NCBI GenBank assembly: GCA_002683825.1
Contig: NYUD01000043.1
Span: forward strand, 40,636 to 104,635
Length of the DNA: 64,000 nt
Source of the DNA: Planctomycetota bacterium
GTDB lineage: Bacteria > Planctomycetota > UBA1135 > GCA-002686595
Direction: 5' to 3'
The position numbers were made by a program, and so were the translations under genes. The notes under the pieces were generated by a model, which worked only from the letters and a program-made list of their open reading frames with translations, ran no database searches and had not been told where the DNA came from. Position 1 is the stretch's first letter, and each line of letters opens with the position of its first letter. This document shows, one piece after another, positions 25,842-33,698 of this stretch.

Positions 25842-27881
25842 TCACTGCCTGAGCATCTCGGCCTGCACCTGGCGCAGAAGCTCCTCGAGCTCGGTCGAAG
25901 GTCGATCTCGCAGCGTCACGAGATCGATCAGGATGCCCTCGCTCTCGAAGAGCCACGCGCGGGTCTGCGTACTGGGCGCCCGATCGAGGGCGCGTAGAAA
26001 CAGCGCGTTGGCGAGGCTCAGTCGGCAGATCGAATCGCTGGGATCGAAGCTCAGGGCCGCGCGCAGGTGGCGTTCCGCGGGGCCGGCGGCCTCCTCCTGC
26101 AGCTGGATCAGGCCCGCCAGCTTGCGTGCGCGAAAGCGTTCGCGCGGGGGGGTCTTTTCGTCTTCGGTGATCCTGCGCAGGAGCTGCAGGATCGAGCGCA
26201 CGGTTTCCTGGGCGTGATTCCTGGCTTCCTCGGAAGCCGTTTCATCCAGCCAGATCTCGCGGGCGCGGAGGTAATTCACCTCGGCCGAGAGAATGGCGAT
26301 GCGCGAGGAGCGGGGATGGCGTGCGGCCAGGCCCTGGGCCAGCCGGACGACCCCGTCGGTGACACCTTCGCTTTCGAGTTGATAGACGACGTGATTCATC
26401 TCGCGTTCGTCGAAATCGCGCCGGCGCTGTTCGGCGTCGAAGACGGGCCAGAAGACGGGGACCGCCGCCAGGGCCAGGGCGGTCGCTGCTGGAAGCCAGG
26501 TTCGGCGCAATCGCCCCGGCGCGAGCTGGACGAAGAAGAAGCCCGCAAAGCAGAACAGGAGCGGCACCAGGGCGAGGCGCGCGCGCATGCTCATGACCGT
26601 CAGCACGATCGTGGCGAGATAGAGCACGTACACACCCAGGGCCTCCCGTCCCGGGCGCAGGCCGCGCGTCTCCTTGCGAAACAGAAACAGCAACATGCCC
26701 GCCAGACCGAACCAGCCACCGAGCGCGTAGCCCGGGAACGGTTTCTGCGCCCACGGCCAGAAGCGGGCATCCCACGCCAGGTGGCGGTTGTCGGGCACCT
26801 CGTAGGACCCCAGGGCCAGGCGTAGCTTGTTACCCAGGATGCCAAGATGCACCAGGGGCCGGCTCATCATCGACGCGAGTGTCTCCCGCATCCAGAAGCC
26901 GCTGACTTCACCCGCGTCCAGGGGCCGCCCCAGGCGGCGTTCGGCCTCGCGCCCCCAGTCCTCGAACTCGTACTCCGGTATGCCGCGAATGAAAGAGAGC
27001 TCCGTGGCGACTCCGTAGGGGTTTTCGGGGCTGTTGCCCCCGTACAGGTTCGTCCCGGCACCGACGGTCGTGATTGCGAAGACCCCGCTGACCGCCAGGT
27101 TGCGCATCGCGACCGGCAGGAGGCACGTCACGAGCCCGGCCCAGATGCATACGGCGGCGGCGGCCGCGGATCTGAAAAGGCGGCTCTTGCGCACACGCAG
27201 CAGCGGAAGCAGGACCAGAAAGGGCAAGAGGACCAGCGCGTTCCCGCGCAAGAGCGCCGCGAGGCCCCCCAGGATCCCGGCCAGAAACCAACCGGAGAGG
27301 TTGCGCAGCCGCGGAGTCCGCTCGACGCGAAGCCCGGCGATCAGGAGCAAGAGGCCCGTGAAGATGGGCAGGAAGAGGTTGGGCTTCAGCAGGTAGGCCG
27401 GAAAGAGCAGCAAGGGCTTGTAGAGCGCCATCCCCAACCCCGCGATGAAGCCGGCGGGGGTTCCGAAGACCCTGCGCGTGAAGAGAAAGGTCAGGAGCAC
27501 GGTCACCGCCCCCAGGAAGGCCTGGGCATGTCGCGCTCCCGTGCGCTGGCTCGTCAAGAGCTCCTCCGGGCCGACCTCCCCCCCCTCCGCGCGGTTCTTG
27601 CGAGCCGCGAGCAACCGGTACGTACCGCCGAGCGCATAGGGATACAGGGGCTCTTGAAAGAACGCGCCCTCGCTCGAGGAATCCCCGGTGGCCAGCCGCA
27701 AGGCCCAGCGCTCGTAGGAGGCCTCGTCGATCACCGGGTGCTGGGCGAGCGGGTGGTGTCCCTCGTAATCGATCGCGAACCCGATGCGCAGGAACCAGGA
27801 CAGGAGAAAGAGCAGGGCCACGAAGAGCTTGGCCCGGCCGGAGAGCCCCGTCTTCGTATCGATCTCGAATGGATGGTTCAC
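25842..27881 (-). CDS. Polytopic glycosyltransferase (GT39/GT83-like) with TPR-like tail
   Basis: A 679-residue inner-membrane protein. The N-terminal loop after the first helix reads VIDEASYERWALRLATGD and FFQEPLYPYALGG, the acidic and PLYPY motifs of polyprenyl-phosphate-sugar dependent glycosyltransferases of the PMT/ArnT type. About ten hydrophobic segments follow (for example GAVTVLLTFLFTRRVFG, LVLLPFLVLLPLL, AAAVCIWAGLVTCLLPVA, YVLYLATIVLTVMSM). The last 200 residues are soluble helices with TPR-like spacing (RHLRAALSFDPSDSICRLSLANALFLRAL). The GTG start overlaps the stop of the GT2 gene as GTGA. It probably transfers a sugar from a lipid carrier on the periplasmic side. Confidence 0.83.
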   Translation of the reverse strand: MNHPFEIDTKTGLSGRAKLFVALLFLLSWFLRIGFAIDYEGHHPLAQHPVIDEASYERWALRLATGDSSSEGAFFQEPLYPYALGGTYRLLAARKNRAEGGEVGPEELLTSQRTGARHAQAFLGAVTVLLTFLFTRRVFGTPAGFIAGLGMALYKPLLLFPAYLLKPNLFLPIFTGLLLLIAGLRVERTPRLRNLSGWFLAGILGGLAALLRGNALVLLPFLVLLPLLRVRKSRLFRSAAAAAVCIWAGLVTCLLPVAMRNLAVSGVFAITTVGAGTNLYGGNSPENPYGVATELSFIRGIPEYEFEDWGREAERRLGRPLDAGEVSGFWMRETLASMMSRPLVHLGILGNKLRLALGSYEVPDNRHLAWDARFWPWAQKPFPGYALGGWFGLAGMLLFLFRKETRGLRPGREALGVYVLYLATIVLTVMSMRARLALVPLLFCFAGFFFVQLAPGRLRRTWLPAATALALAAVPVFWPVFDAEQRRRDFDEREMNHVVYQLESEGVTDGVVRLAQGLAARHPRSSRIAILSAEVNYLRAREIWLDETASEEARNHAQETVRSILQLLRRITEDEKTPPRERFRARKLAGLIQLQEEAAGPAERHLRAALSFDPSDSICRLSLANALFLRALDRAPSTQTRAWLFESEGILIDLVTLRDRPSTELEELLRQVQAEMLRQ

Positions 27882-28948
27882 GGCCCCTCGGGCACCCCGG
27901 TCCCGGACCGAAGGGTATCCCAGCGATCGCTCAACTCCAGGGGGGCCCGCTGCGCCTTGACGATCACGGCCAGACGCCGCAACAGGGTCCGGCCGGGGGA
28001 GAGCCGCAACGCCAGCGCCACGGCTGCCCCGCTCGCGACGAAGCCGGCGAACCCGTAGGAAAGAGTCGAGACAAGAACCCCCGCGACAAGCGCCAGGGCG
28101 AACACGAAGGGAGCGGCCGGAGGCAACGTCCGGTAGAGCCACCACTGCACCGAATCGATCCAGGAGCCTCCCGGCCGGCGGCGACGGCGCACGAGCTGGA
28201 AGTAGGCGAGCGCCCGGCGTTCCGCTTGCAGCGCCCCTTCCCGTCCGCGCTTTTTCTCCTCGAAAAAGTTCGCGTCGCGCACGCGGGCGACCCGCCACCC
28301 CCCCGACCGCGCCCGCAGCCCCAGCTCGATGTCGTCGGCGGCGAGGCCCGTCGGCGGCTCGAACCCCTGCCCGAAACGCCAGGCGCACAGCTGTCCATGC
28401 ACGCTGAAGAGCCGTCCCGCGCGCGACTCGACGGCCCGCACCCAGGCGGTGAGCCGATCGTAGAACTCCCCCGCCGGGGCGGGGCTTTCCCCGCCGGGCC
28501 CGAGGACCGATCCGCTGTTTGCGAGGGCATGCACGAAGGTCTGGGACCCGCAGGCGACGCCCAGGCGGGGTTGCGTTCGAAACGCCTTTACGAGGGCGGT
28601 GAGCGCGGCACGCTCCAGGATCACGTCGGCGTCGCTCAGCACGACCAGGTCGAAGGATTCGTTCTCCCGCTCGAGCACCCCGAGCGCCCAGCGGATCGCT
28701 CCGCTCTTCCCGGCCGGCCCCCGGTTCTCCAGGACCCGGACCGAGGCGTTCACTTCCGCGTGAGCCGCCCACTGGCGGGCGAGCGCGACCGTGGGGTCCC
28801 GGGAACCATCATCGACGACCACGAGCATGTGGGGCCGGGCCGGGGAGGCCGGCCAGTCGATCCGGGCCAGGTTGCGAAGCTTGCGCTCGATCACGCACGC
28901 CTCGTCGCGCGCCGCAACCACAACCACAACTCGCAACTCCCCGCTCAC
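27878..28948 (-). CDS. Family 2 glycosyltransferase, membrane-associated
   Basis: A 356-residue GT-A fold enzyme: VVVVVAARDEACVIERKL at the N-terminus, the nucleotide-sugar-binding VVVDDGSRD, the DxD-type VVLSDADVI, and a C-terminal motif GLAADDIELGLRARSGGWRVARV (with the acidic base) followed by QLVRRRRRPGGSW, close to QxxRW. One or two hydrophobic segments near the C-terminus (FVFALALVAGVLVSTLSYGFAGFVASGAAVALAL) anchor it to the membrane. The start is the GTG at 28948, overlapping the radical SAM stop as GTGA; its stop overlaps the next gene the same way. It probably charges a lipid carrier or elongates a glycan used by the following enzyme. Confidence 0.86.
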   Translation of the reverse strand: MSGELRVVVVVAARDEACVIERKLRNLARIDWPASPARPHMLVVVDDGSRDPTVALARQWAAHAEVNASVRVLENRGPAGKSGAIRWALGVLERENESFDLVVLSDADVILERAALTALVKAFRTQPRLGVACGSQTFVHALANSGSVLGPGGESPAPAGEFYDRLTAWVRAVESRAGRLFSVHGQLCAWRFGQGFEPPTGLAADDIELGLRARSGGWRVARVRDANFFEEKKRGREGALQAERRALAYFQLVRRRRRPGGSWIDSVQWWLYRTLPPAAPFVFALALVAGVLVSTLSYGFAGFVASGAAVALALRLSPGRTLLRRLAVIVKAQRAPLELSDRWDTLRSGTGVPEGP

Positions 28949-30039
28949 GCGAGCACGCCCTCCTTCACCAACCGGGGCCAGTTGCGCGCGTGGAAGAGCA
29001 CGTTGTCGCCCTGGGCGCACTCCCAGGTACAACGACAACGGTTAGCGCGAATCCTGTCGCGCAATTGCTGAGCCTCCCGCATCTTCCACAGTCGCGTCAG
29101 GTCCCAGTCGACCTCGTTCAGATTCCCGATTCCATCCTCGAGCATCTCACACGCAGCCACCTTGCCGTCCTCGAACACCACGGCCGAGAGGGTCCCGGCC
29201 GTACAGGGCAAGTGGGCCCCCGGTTGCGATTCGACCTCGCCGTCACGCGCGACCCGCTCGATGTGGGCGTACATCATGCGATCGCGGGCCGCCACGAGCC
29301 GTTGCATGGGATGATCGAAACCGCCCAGCGCCCCGCGGCGCTGGAGTTCTGCCTTGCGCTCACAGACCTCGCGATAGCGCCCCAGATCCACCTGCAGGAG
29401 ATCGCGATCGAGGGCATCGCCACGGGCCAGGTTGATCGTCGCCTGGTCGGGTTCGAGCTCCTCCACGAGTTCCTCGAGGTGATCCGCCAGCACATCCTGG
29501 TTCGCGCGCGTCACGCAGAGGATCACCCCGACACCCAGGTTGGGATGGCTCCGCTGGAGTTTCTTCATTCTCGAGAAAGCCGCGCAGGAGCGCGCGTGGC
29601 CCCCGGGAACGGCGCGGATCGCGTCGTGGACGTCGGCAGGGCCGTCGAAGGAGACGGACACGTTCAAGAAGGTGTCGGGGTGCTCACCACAGATACGCTC
29701 GATCGACTCGAATTGACGCTCGACCAGTCCGTTGGTCGGAATCGACAGGTGAGCCAGGCCGTGGCGCGCAAAGGCGTGCGCCAGCTCGGGCAGGTCCGGG
29801 CGCAGGAAGGGCTCGCCGCCCGCAAACGCGACCCACAAGAGCGGCCCGAGTTCCGCCGCCGAATCGGCCAGCCGCCGGACCTGGGCCGGGTCGGGCCCGG
29901 GGATCCCCTCGCGCACCTCACGCCAGTGAAAGCAATGGCGACAGCGAAGGTTGCACGCCCCCGTGACGAAGAGCGTCAGGTGAACCGGCGGGCCGGAATG
30001 AAAGAGAACGCGCTTCGCGAAGGGCAGGTAGCGAAGCAC
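28945..30039 (-). CDS. Radical SAM enzyme with auxiliary-cluster tail
   Basis: A 364-residue SAM-dependent radical enzyme. The cluster motif is CNLRCRHC (Cys29, Cys33, Cys36), followed by the GGEP motif in FAGGEPFLR and TNGLVERQFE. The C-terminal region has CTAGTLSAVVFEDGKVAACEML and NRCRCTWECAQGD, a SPASM-like set of Cys for extra Fe-S clusters, as in enzymes that modify peptides or proteins. It begins with GTG 15 nt after the FG-GAP gene and is coupled by GTGA to the GT2 gene. Its substrate may be the neighbouring exported protein or a sugar; this is inference. Confidence 0.88.
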   Translation of the reverse strand: MLRYLPFAKRVLFHSGPPVHLTLFVTGACNLRCRHCFHWREVREGIPGPDPAQVRRLADSAAELGPLLWVAFAGGEPFLRPDLPELAHAFARHGLAHLSIPTNGLVERQFESIERICGEHPDTFLNVSVSFDGPADVHDAIRAVPGGHARSCAAFSRMKKLQRSHPNLGVGVILCVTRANQDVLADHLEELVEELEPDQATINLARGDALDRDLLQVDLGRYREVCERKAELQRRGALGGFDHPMQRLVAARDRMMYAHIERVARDGEVESQPGAHLPCTAGTLSAVVFEDGKVAACEMLEDGIGNLNEVDWDLTRLWKMREAQQLRDRIRANRCRCTWECAQGDNVLFHARNWPRLVKEGVLA

Positions 30040-30054
30040 GTCCCTGTTTCGGTC

Positions 30055-32175
30055 CTAGTTGGAAACGATGCGAAGCACCCGGGAGGCAGCCCAGTCCTCT
30101 CCATCGAGAACGAAGAGCTGCGCGTAGGCGACGCTTTGCGCGGGGAGATTCGCGGGGAGAGGCTCCAGGGAGACCAGCGCCTGTCCGTCCTCGTCCAGCC
30201 TTCCCCGAAAATCCCCGAGTACGTTGCCGCCGCCATCCGCCACGACCGCGATCCAGGGTGCCCCGCCGAGCTCGGAAGAGGCCGCCCGGGCGGCCATGTA
30301 GAACGGCGCTCCCGCGAAGGCGAAGGCCAGGGGATCCAGCGCGGGCCGGCCGTGGGGTCCGGCGGTTCCGGTGCCGGAGATCGGCACACTCGCTCCGGGG
30401 GCATCCGCCGGGGCGCCCGGGGCCTTGTTGAACTTCTGTCCCTGGTAGACGATCCACCCGGAGTGACCGCGGTTGCCGTGCTCGTCCTCGGAGAACCAGC
30501 GGAACTGGACGTTGCCGTCCAGGTTTGCGGGGATCAGCGCGCGGAAGATCTGGCCCCCCGAGCTGAGCGCCGGAATGTCCGGCAGATCACACCCGTTGAC
30601 CCGGATCTGCACCCAGGTCGGGTTGTACCAGGTGATGTAGTAGGGCGCGTTGTCGTAGACCTGGGCGCGAACCGGTATGGGCATCGCCTGGGTGATGACG
30701 GTGGGCACCTCGCAGTGGGGGATGTAGGGCGGGGTCGTGTCCGGGACGTTCGAGGTGTTGCGCACGAAGGTGTTGGCCTGAAAACTGTCCTGGGAGACCA
30801 GGATGTCATAGTCCCCGTCGCCGTCCGTGTCGGCCGCATCGGCGTCCAGCGCCGTGCCCCCGAGGCTAGGCAAGCTGGAAAGGGAGTACGAGCCGCTGCC
30901 GTTGTTGAGGTAGAGCTTGTCCTGACCGGCGAAGTTGGCGACATAGAGGTCCAGATCGCCGTCGTTGTCCGCATCGAAGAAGTCGCCTTCGTTGTCGTCG
31001 GCGGTCGAGCCGGACAGGTTCGTGACCGATCCGAAGATGCCCGAACCGTTGTTGGTCATGGTGATGTCGGTGAAAGCGAAGCCCGTGAAGCGCCAGTTGA
31101 GACCGTAGATGTCCAGGTCGCCGTCGCCGTCGAAATCGCCCATCTCCTGCTCGTAGTGACCGAAGGTCCCCTCCGTATAGCCCGCGGGATAGACCATTCC
31201 CGTCACGTCCCGGAAACCGAGCTGGCCGCCGCCGACGGCCGGAGCGAGGGAGCTGGCGTCGAGGCGGTTGGCGAAGAAGCGCGGCGCCTCGTTGCGGGCA
31301 CCGTGCAAGAGGTCCAGGTCGAAGTCGCCGTCGACGTCCCCGAGGTCGATGTCGAGGGCCGTGGTCGCGATGTCGCAGAAGTTCCCGTTGCTGTTCGTCG
31401 TCCCGGAGCTCTGATTGCCGTCGCACCACAGGCCGGCGTTGCCGTTGTTGATCGTGGGCCCCGAGAGCTGGAAGCCCGAGGGGTTGAACTCCTCGAACAC
31501 CCCGTTGCCGTCGTTCAGGAAGATGCGCGTGGGAACGGAGCCGCCGAAGGTGCCCCCGTAGCTCGAGTGCACCAGGTCCATGTCCCCGTCGTTGTCGAGG
31601 TCACCGAAGTCACAGTCGCACGACCAGTCGATGAAGGTACCGGGAGCGATCAATTGACTGGGGGCGATCGAGGATCCTGGGTCTCCGAGGTTGGCCCAGC
31701 GCGCGGCGGTCTCGTCGACATAGAAGCCGATGGTGCCTCCCAGTCCACTGCCCTGGTTCGTCCACCAGCGGTTGCCCTGATTCGAGAGCTGGGCCGTGTT
31801 CGAAATGTAGATGTCGAGGTCGGAGTCGTTGTCGAAGTCCACGAACTCGATGTCGCGGCTGTCGTCGGAAACAGAGGGAAACTGCACCGACGTGCGATCG
31901 ACGAAGTCCCCGAGGGTCCCCGCCTGGGCTCCGCCCTGGTTGATCCAGATGCGGTTCTGATCGTTTCCGTTATCCCCGCCGTCCGCCATGCCGATGTCCC
32001 AGTCCCCGTCCTGATCGACGTCGCCGAAATCGACGTTCTCCGTGGTCGAATTGTTGGCGGATCCCGAGGGCAGGGACGAGTTGTCCACCACGAACTGGGA
32101 CCAGGCGGGGGCGCCCAGCAGGCACACTCCGGCCAGGAACCGCAAAGAACGGAGAGTAACGATGAAGAGACTCAT
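30055..32175 (-). CDS. Secreted FG-GAP/VCBS calcium-binding repeat protein
   Basis: A 706-residue exported protein with signal SLRFLAGVCLLGAPAWSQ. Residues about 45-470 hold seven FG-GAP/VCBS-type repeats, each with an acidic calcium loop: DVDQDGDWD, DFDNDSDLD, DLDNDGDMD, DVDGDFDLD, DFDGDGDLD, DADNDGDLD and DTDGDGDYD, consistent with a beta-propeller. The C-terminal third is different: a beta-rich segment (VPTVITQAMPIPVRAQVYD, IRVNGCDLPDIPALSSGGQ) and a terminal domain ending YAQLFVLDGEDWAASRVLRIVSN that looks like a sorting or anchoring module. It heads the operon with the radical SAM and glycosyltransferase genes. A likely cell-surface or extracellular protein; ligand unknown. Confidence 0.88.
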   Translation of the reverse strand: MSLFIVTLRSLRFLAGVCLLGAPAWSQFVVDNSSLPSGSANNSTTENVDFGDVDQDGDWDIGMADGGDNGNDQNRIWINQGGAQAGTLGDFVDRTSVQFPSVSDDSRDIEFVDFDNDSDLDIYISNTAQLSNQGNRWWTNQGSGLGGTIGFYVDETAARWANLGDPGSSIAPSQLIAPGTFIDWSCDCDFGDLDNDGDMDLVHSSYGGTFGGSVPTRIFLNDGNGVFEEFNPSGFQLSGPTINNGNAGLWCDGNQSSGTTNSNGNFCDIATTALDIDLGDVDGDFDLDLLHGARNEAPRFFANRLDASSLAPAVGGGQLGFRDVTGMVYPAGYTEGTFGHYEQEMGDFDGDGDLDIYGLNWRFTGFAFTDITMTNNGSGIFGSVTNLSGSTADDNEGDFFDADNDGDLDLYVANFAGQDKLYLNNGSGSYSLSSLPSLGGTALDADAADTDGDGDYDILVSQDSFQANTFVRNTSNVPDTTPPYIPHCEVPTVITQAMPIPVRAQVYDNAPYYITWYNPTWVQIRVNGCDLPDIPALSSGGQIFRALIPANLDGNVQFRWFSEDEHGNRGHSGWIVYQGQKFNKAPGAPADAPGASVPISGTGTAGPHGRPALDPLAFAFAGAPFYMAARAASSELGGAPWIAVVADGGGNVLGDFRGRLDEDGQALVSLEPLPANLPAQSVAYAQLFVLDGEDWAASRVLRIVSN

Positions 32176-32300
32176 GGCTGGCTCGGAGGGCGCCGGGGAA
32201 AAACGGACGAGGCGAAGGCGTCGGTCCAGGGGGGGAAACGCCGGGGTCGCGGGGGCCCAGTCTATCGGAGCCCCCCTCGGACGGGGACCACCGAGCGAAT

Positions 32301-32501
32301 CTAGCGTGCTCCGATCGAGCGCTCGAGGACCCAGCCGCCCAGAAAAAGCCCCCCCCCGACCATCAGGGCCGTCCCCTCGTAGCGCATCGAAGCCAGTCCC
32401 TCGTCCTCCATCCCCAGGCCGATCGACATCAGGAGGCCGGCCAGGACGACGATCATGCCCGCACCCTCCAGGGCCTTCGCGAGATACCAGAGCTTTTTCA
32501 C
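32301..32501 (-). CDS. Small two-helix membrane protein
   Basis: A 66-residue protein starting at GTG: MKKLWYLAKALEGAGMIVVLAGLLMSIGLG, a short polar loop, then MVGGGLFLGGWVLERSIG. Two membrane segments with a charged tail. It lies between the GT9 gene upstream (58 nt) and the FG-GAP gene on the same strand. No family recognised; the hydrophobic pattern and Lys-rich start support a real gene. Confidence 0.6.
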   Translation of the reverse strand: MKKLWYLAKALEGAGMIVVLAGLLMSIGLGMEDEGLASMRYEGTALMVGGGLFLGGWVLERSIGAR

Positions 32502-32559
32502 GACGGAAGAATAGCCCGGAAGGGGACCTCGCGGAGCGGGGAAAGGAGCCTCGCTCGTC

Positions 32560-33633
32560 TCAGCGGGGAGTATCGCGACTGAGGACGTCCAGACAGGCGG
32601 ACACGAGGCGCTCGGGCGTCAGGGTCGAGGTGTCCGCGTCAGGACGGTACGAAGCGTAGTCGTCCGCCTCGCTGATCACGGCCGCACCGCGCCCGTAGAA
32701 ATCGATTTCGGCCGCCGGGGTCGGGGCGAAGAAAGCCACCAGGGGCACCTGCCGGGCCGTCGCGAGGTGCAGGGCCAGGCTGTCGCTCGTCAAGAGGAGA
32801 TCGAGCCCGTCCACGAGCCCCGCGAACTCGAGCAGCGAGTTGTCCACCCCCGCATCGACCCAGCGGATCGAAGGTCGGCAGGCCTTCAGTCCGGCGGCGA
32901 TCGAGGCGTTGCGCTCGCCTTCCTCCGGCCCCCCCATCAGGAGGTAGGTCGGAGGTTCGTGTAGCTCCTGCGCGAGCAACTGCGCCGTCCGGACCGTGGA
33001 TTCAACGCCGAGTTTCTTGGAATCCCAGCGGCCACCGGACCCGGTGTTCAACCCGATCGATGGCCCTCCCGAATCGAGGCCGTGGCGCGCCCTGAACCCC
33101 GTCGCAAACCGTCGCGCTTCGTCGGTGAGATGCAGTTCGGGCCGGCCCTTCGAAAGACCCAGCATGGACGCGAAGATCGCCGGATGGCTCTCCCTGTTCT
33201 CGCGTTTCCTGCGGTCGGCCTCTTCCTTGCCGAAGACCGACAGGAGCCCCATGTCGAACCACGGCGCGCAGTCTTTCGTGTAACGACACTCACCGCTTTT
33301 TGGATCCAGAAAGGCGCCGGAAATCACATCGGCTCGGGCCCCGCCGAGCCGGGTCGCCAGGGCGCACATGGACTCCTCGTCATCGAAGGAGAGCACGCGC
33401 CCGAAGCTCGTCTCCAGGAGCTTCTCCTCGACCCCCTCGAAGGTCGCGGGGTCTTTGGGATCGACGGCGCAAACACGCTGGATCAGGGGATGGGTCCGGA
33501 CGAGGTCGACGGCGTTGGGGGCCGTGATCCAGGTGACGCGCGCCGGCGCGTAGCGCTCGACCAGGCCCGCCAGGATCGAGGTGGTCCGGACCACGTCGCC
33601 GAGGGCGGCGGTCTTGAGGATGGCGATGTCCAT
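32560..33633 (-). CDS. Family 9 glycosyltransferase (heptosyltransferase-like)
   Basis: A 357-residue GT-B enzyme of the ADP-heptose:LPS heptosyltransferase family. It starts MDIAILKTAALGDVVRTTSIL, the family's N-terminal signature, then shows VTWITAPNAVDLV, PSIGLNTGSGGRWDSKKL and the donor-site region LLLTSDSLALHLATARQVPLVAFFAPT (normally DSGxxHxAAAxGxPxVxLFGPT). The ATG at 33633 is preferred because it gives the normal N-terminus and has a G-rich Shine-Dalgarno-like run upstream. Together with hldE, hldD and lpxK elsewhere in the window it points to core oligosaccharide synthesis, but the acceptor is unknown. Confidence 0.88.
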   Translation of the reverse strand: MDIAILKTAALGDVVRTTSILAGLVERYAPARVTWITAPNAVDLVRTHPLIQRVCAVDPKDPATFEGVEEKLLETSFGRVLSFDDEESMCALATRLGGARADVISGAFLDPKSGECRYTKDCAPWFDMGLLSVFGKEEADRRKRENRESHPAIFASMLGLSKGRPELHLTDEARRFATGFRARHGLDSGGPSIGLNTGSGGRWDSKKLGVESTVRTAQLLAQELHEPPTYLLMGGPEEGERNASIAAGLKACRPSIRWVDAGVDNSLLEFAGLVDGLDLLLTSDSLALHLATARQVPLVAFFAPTPAAEIDFYGRGAAVISEADDYASYRPDADTSTLTPERLVSACLDVLSRDTPR

Positions 33634-33698
33634 GTCGTCCCCCCATGTTCGTCCACACGCCCCCTCCGATGAAGGCGAAAGGACGCTCCCCTTCGAGA

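Noticed and set aside
28990..32304. An open frame of 1104 codons on the plus strand opposite the FG-GAP operon
   Set aside because: It is antisense to well-supported genes with signal peptide and FG-GAP repeats; its translation is Val/Glu/Arg-rich without motif. Long antisense frames are common in GC-rich DNA.
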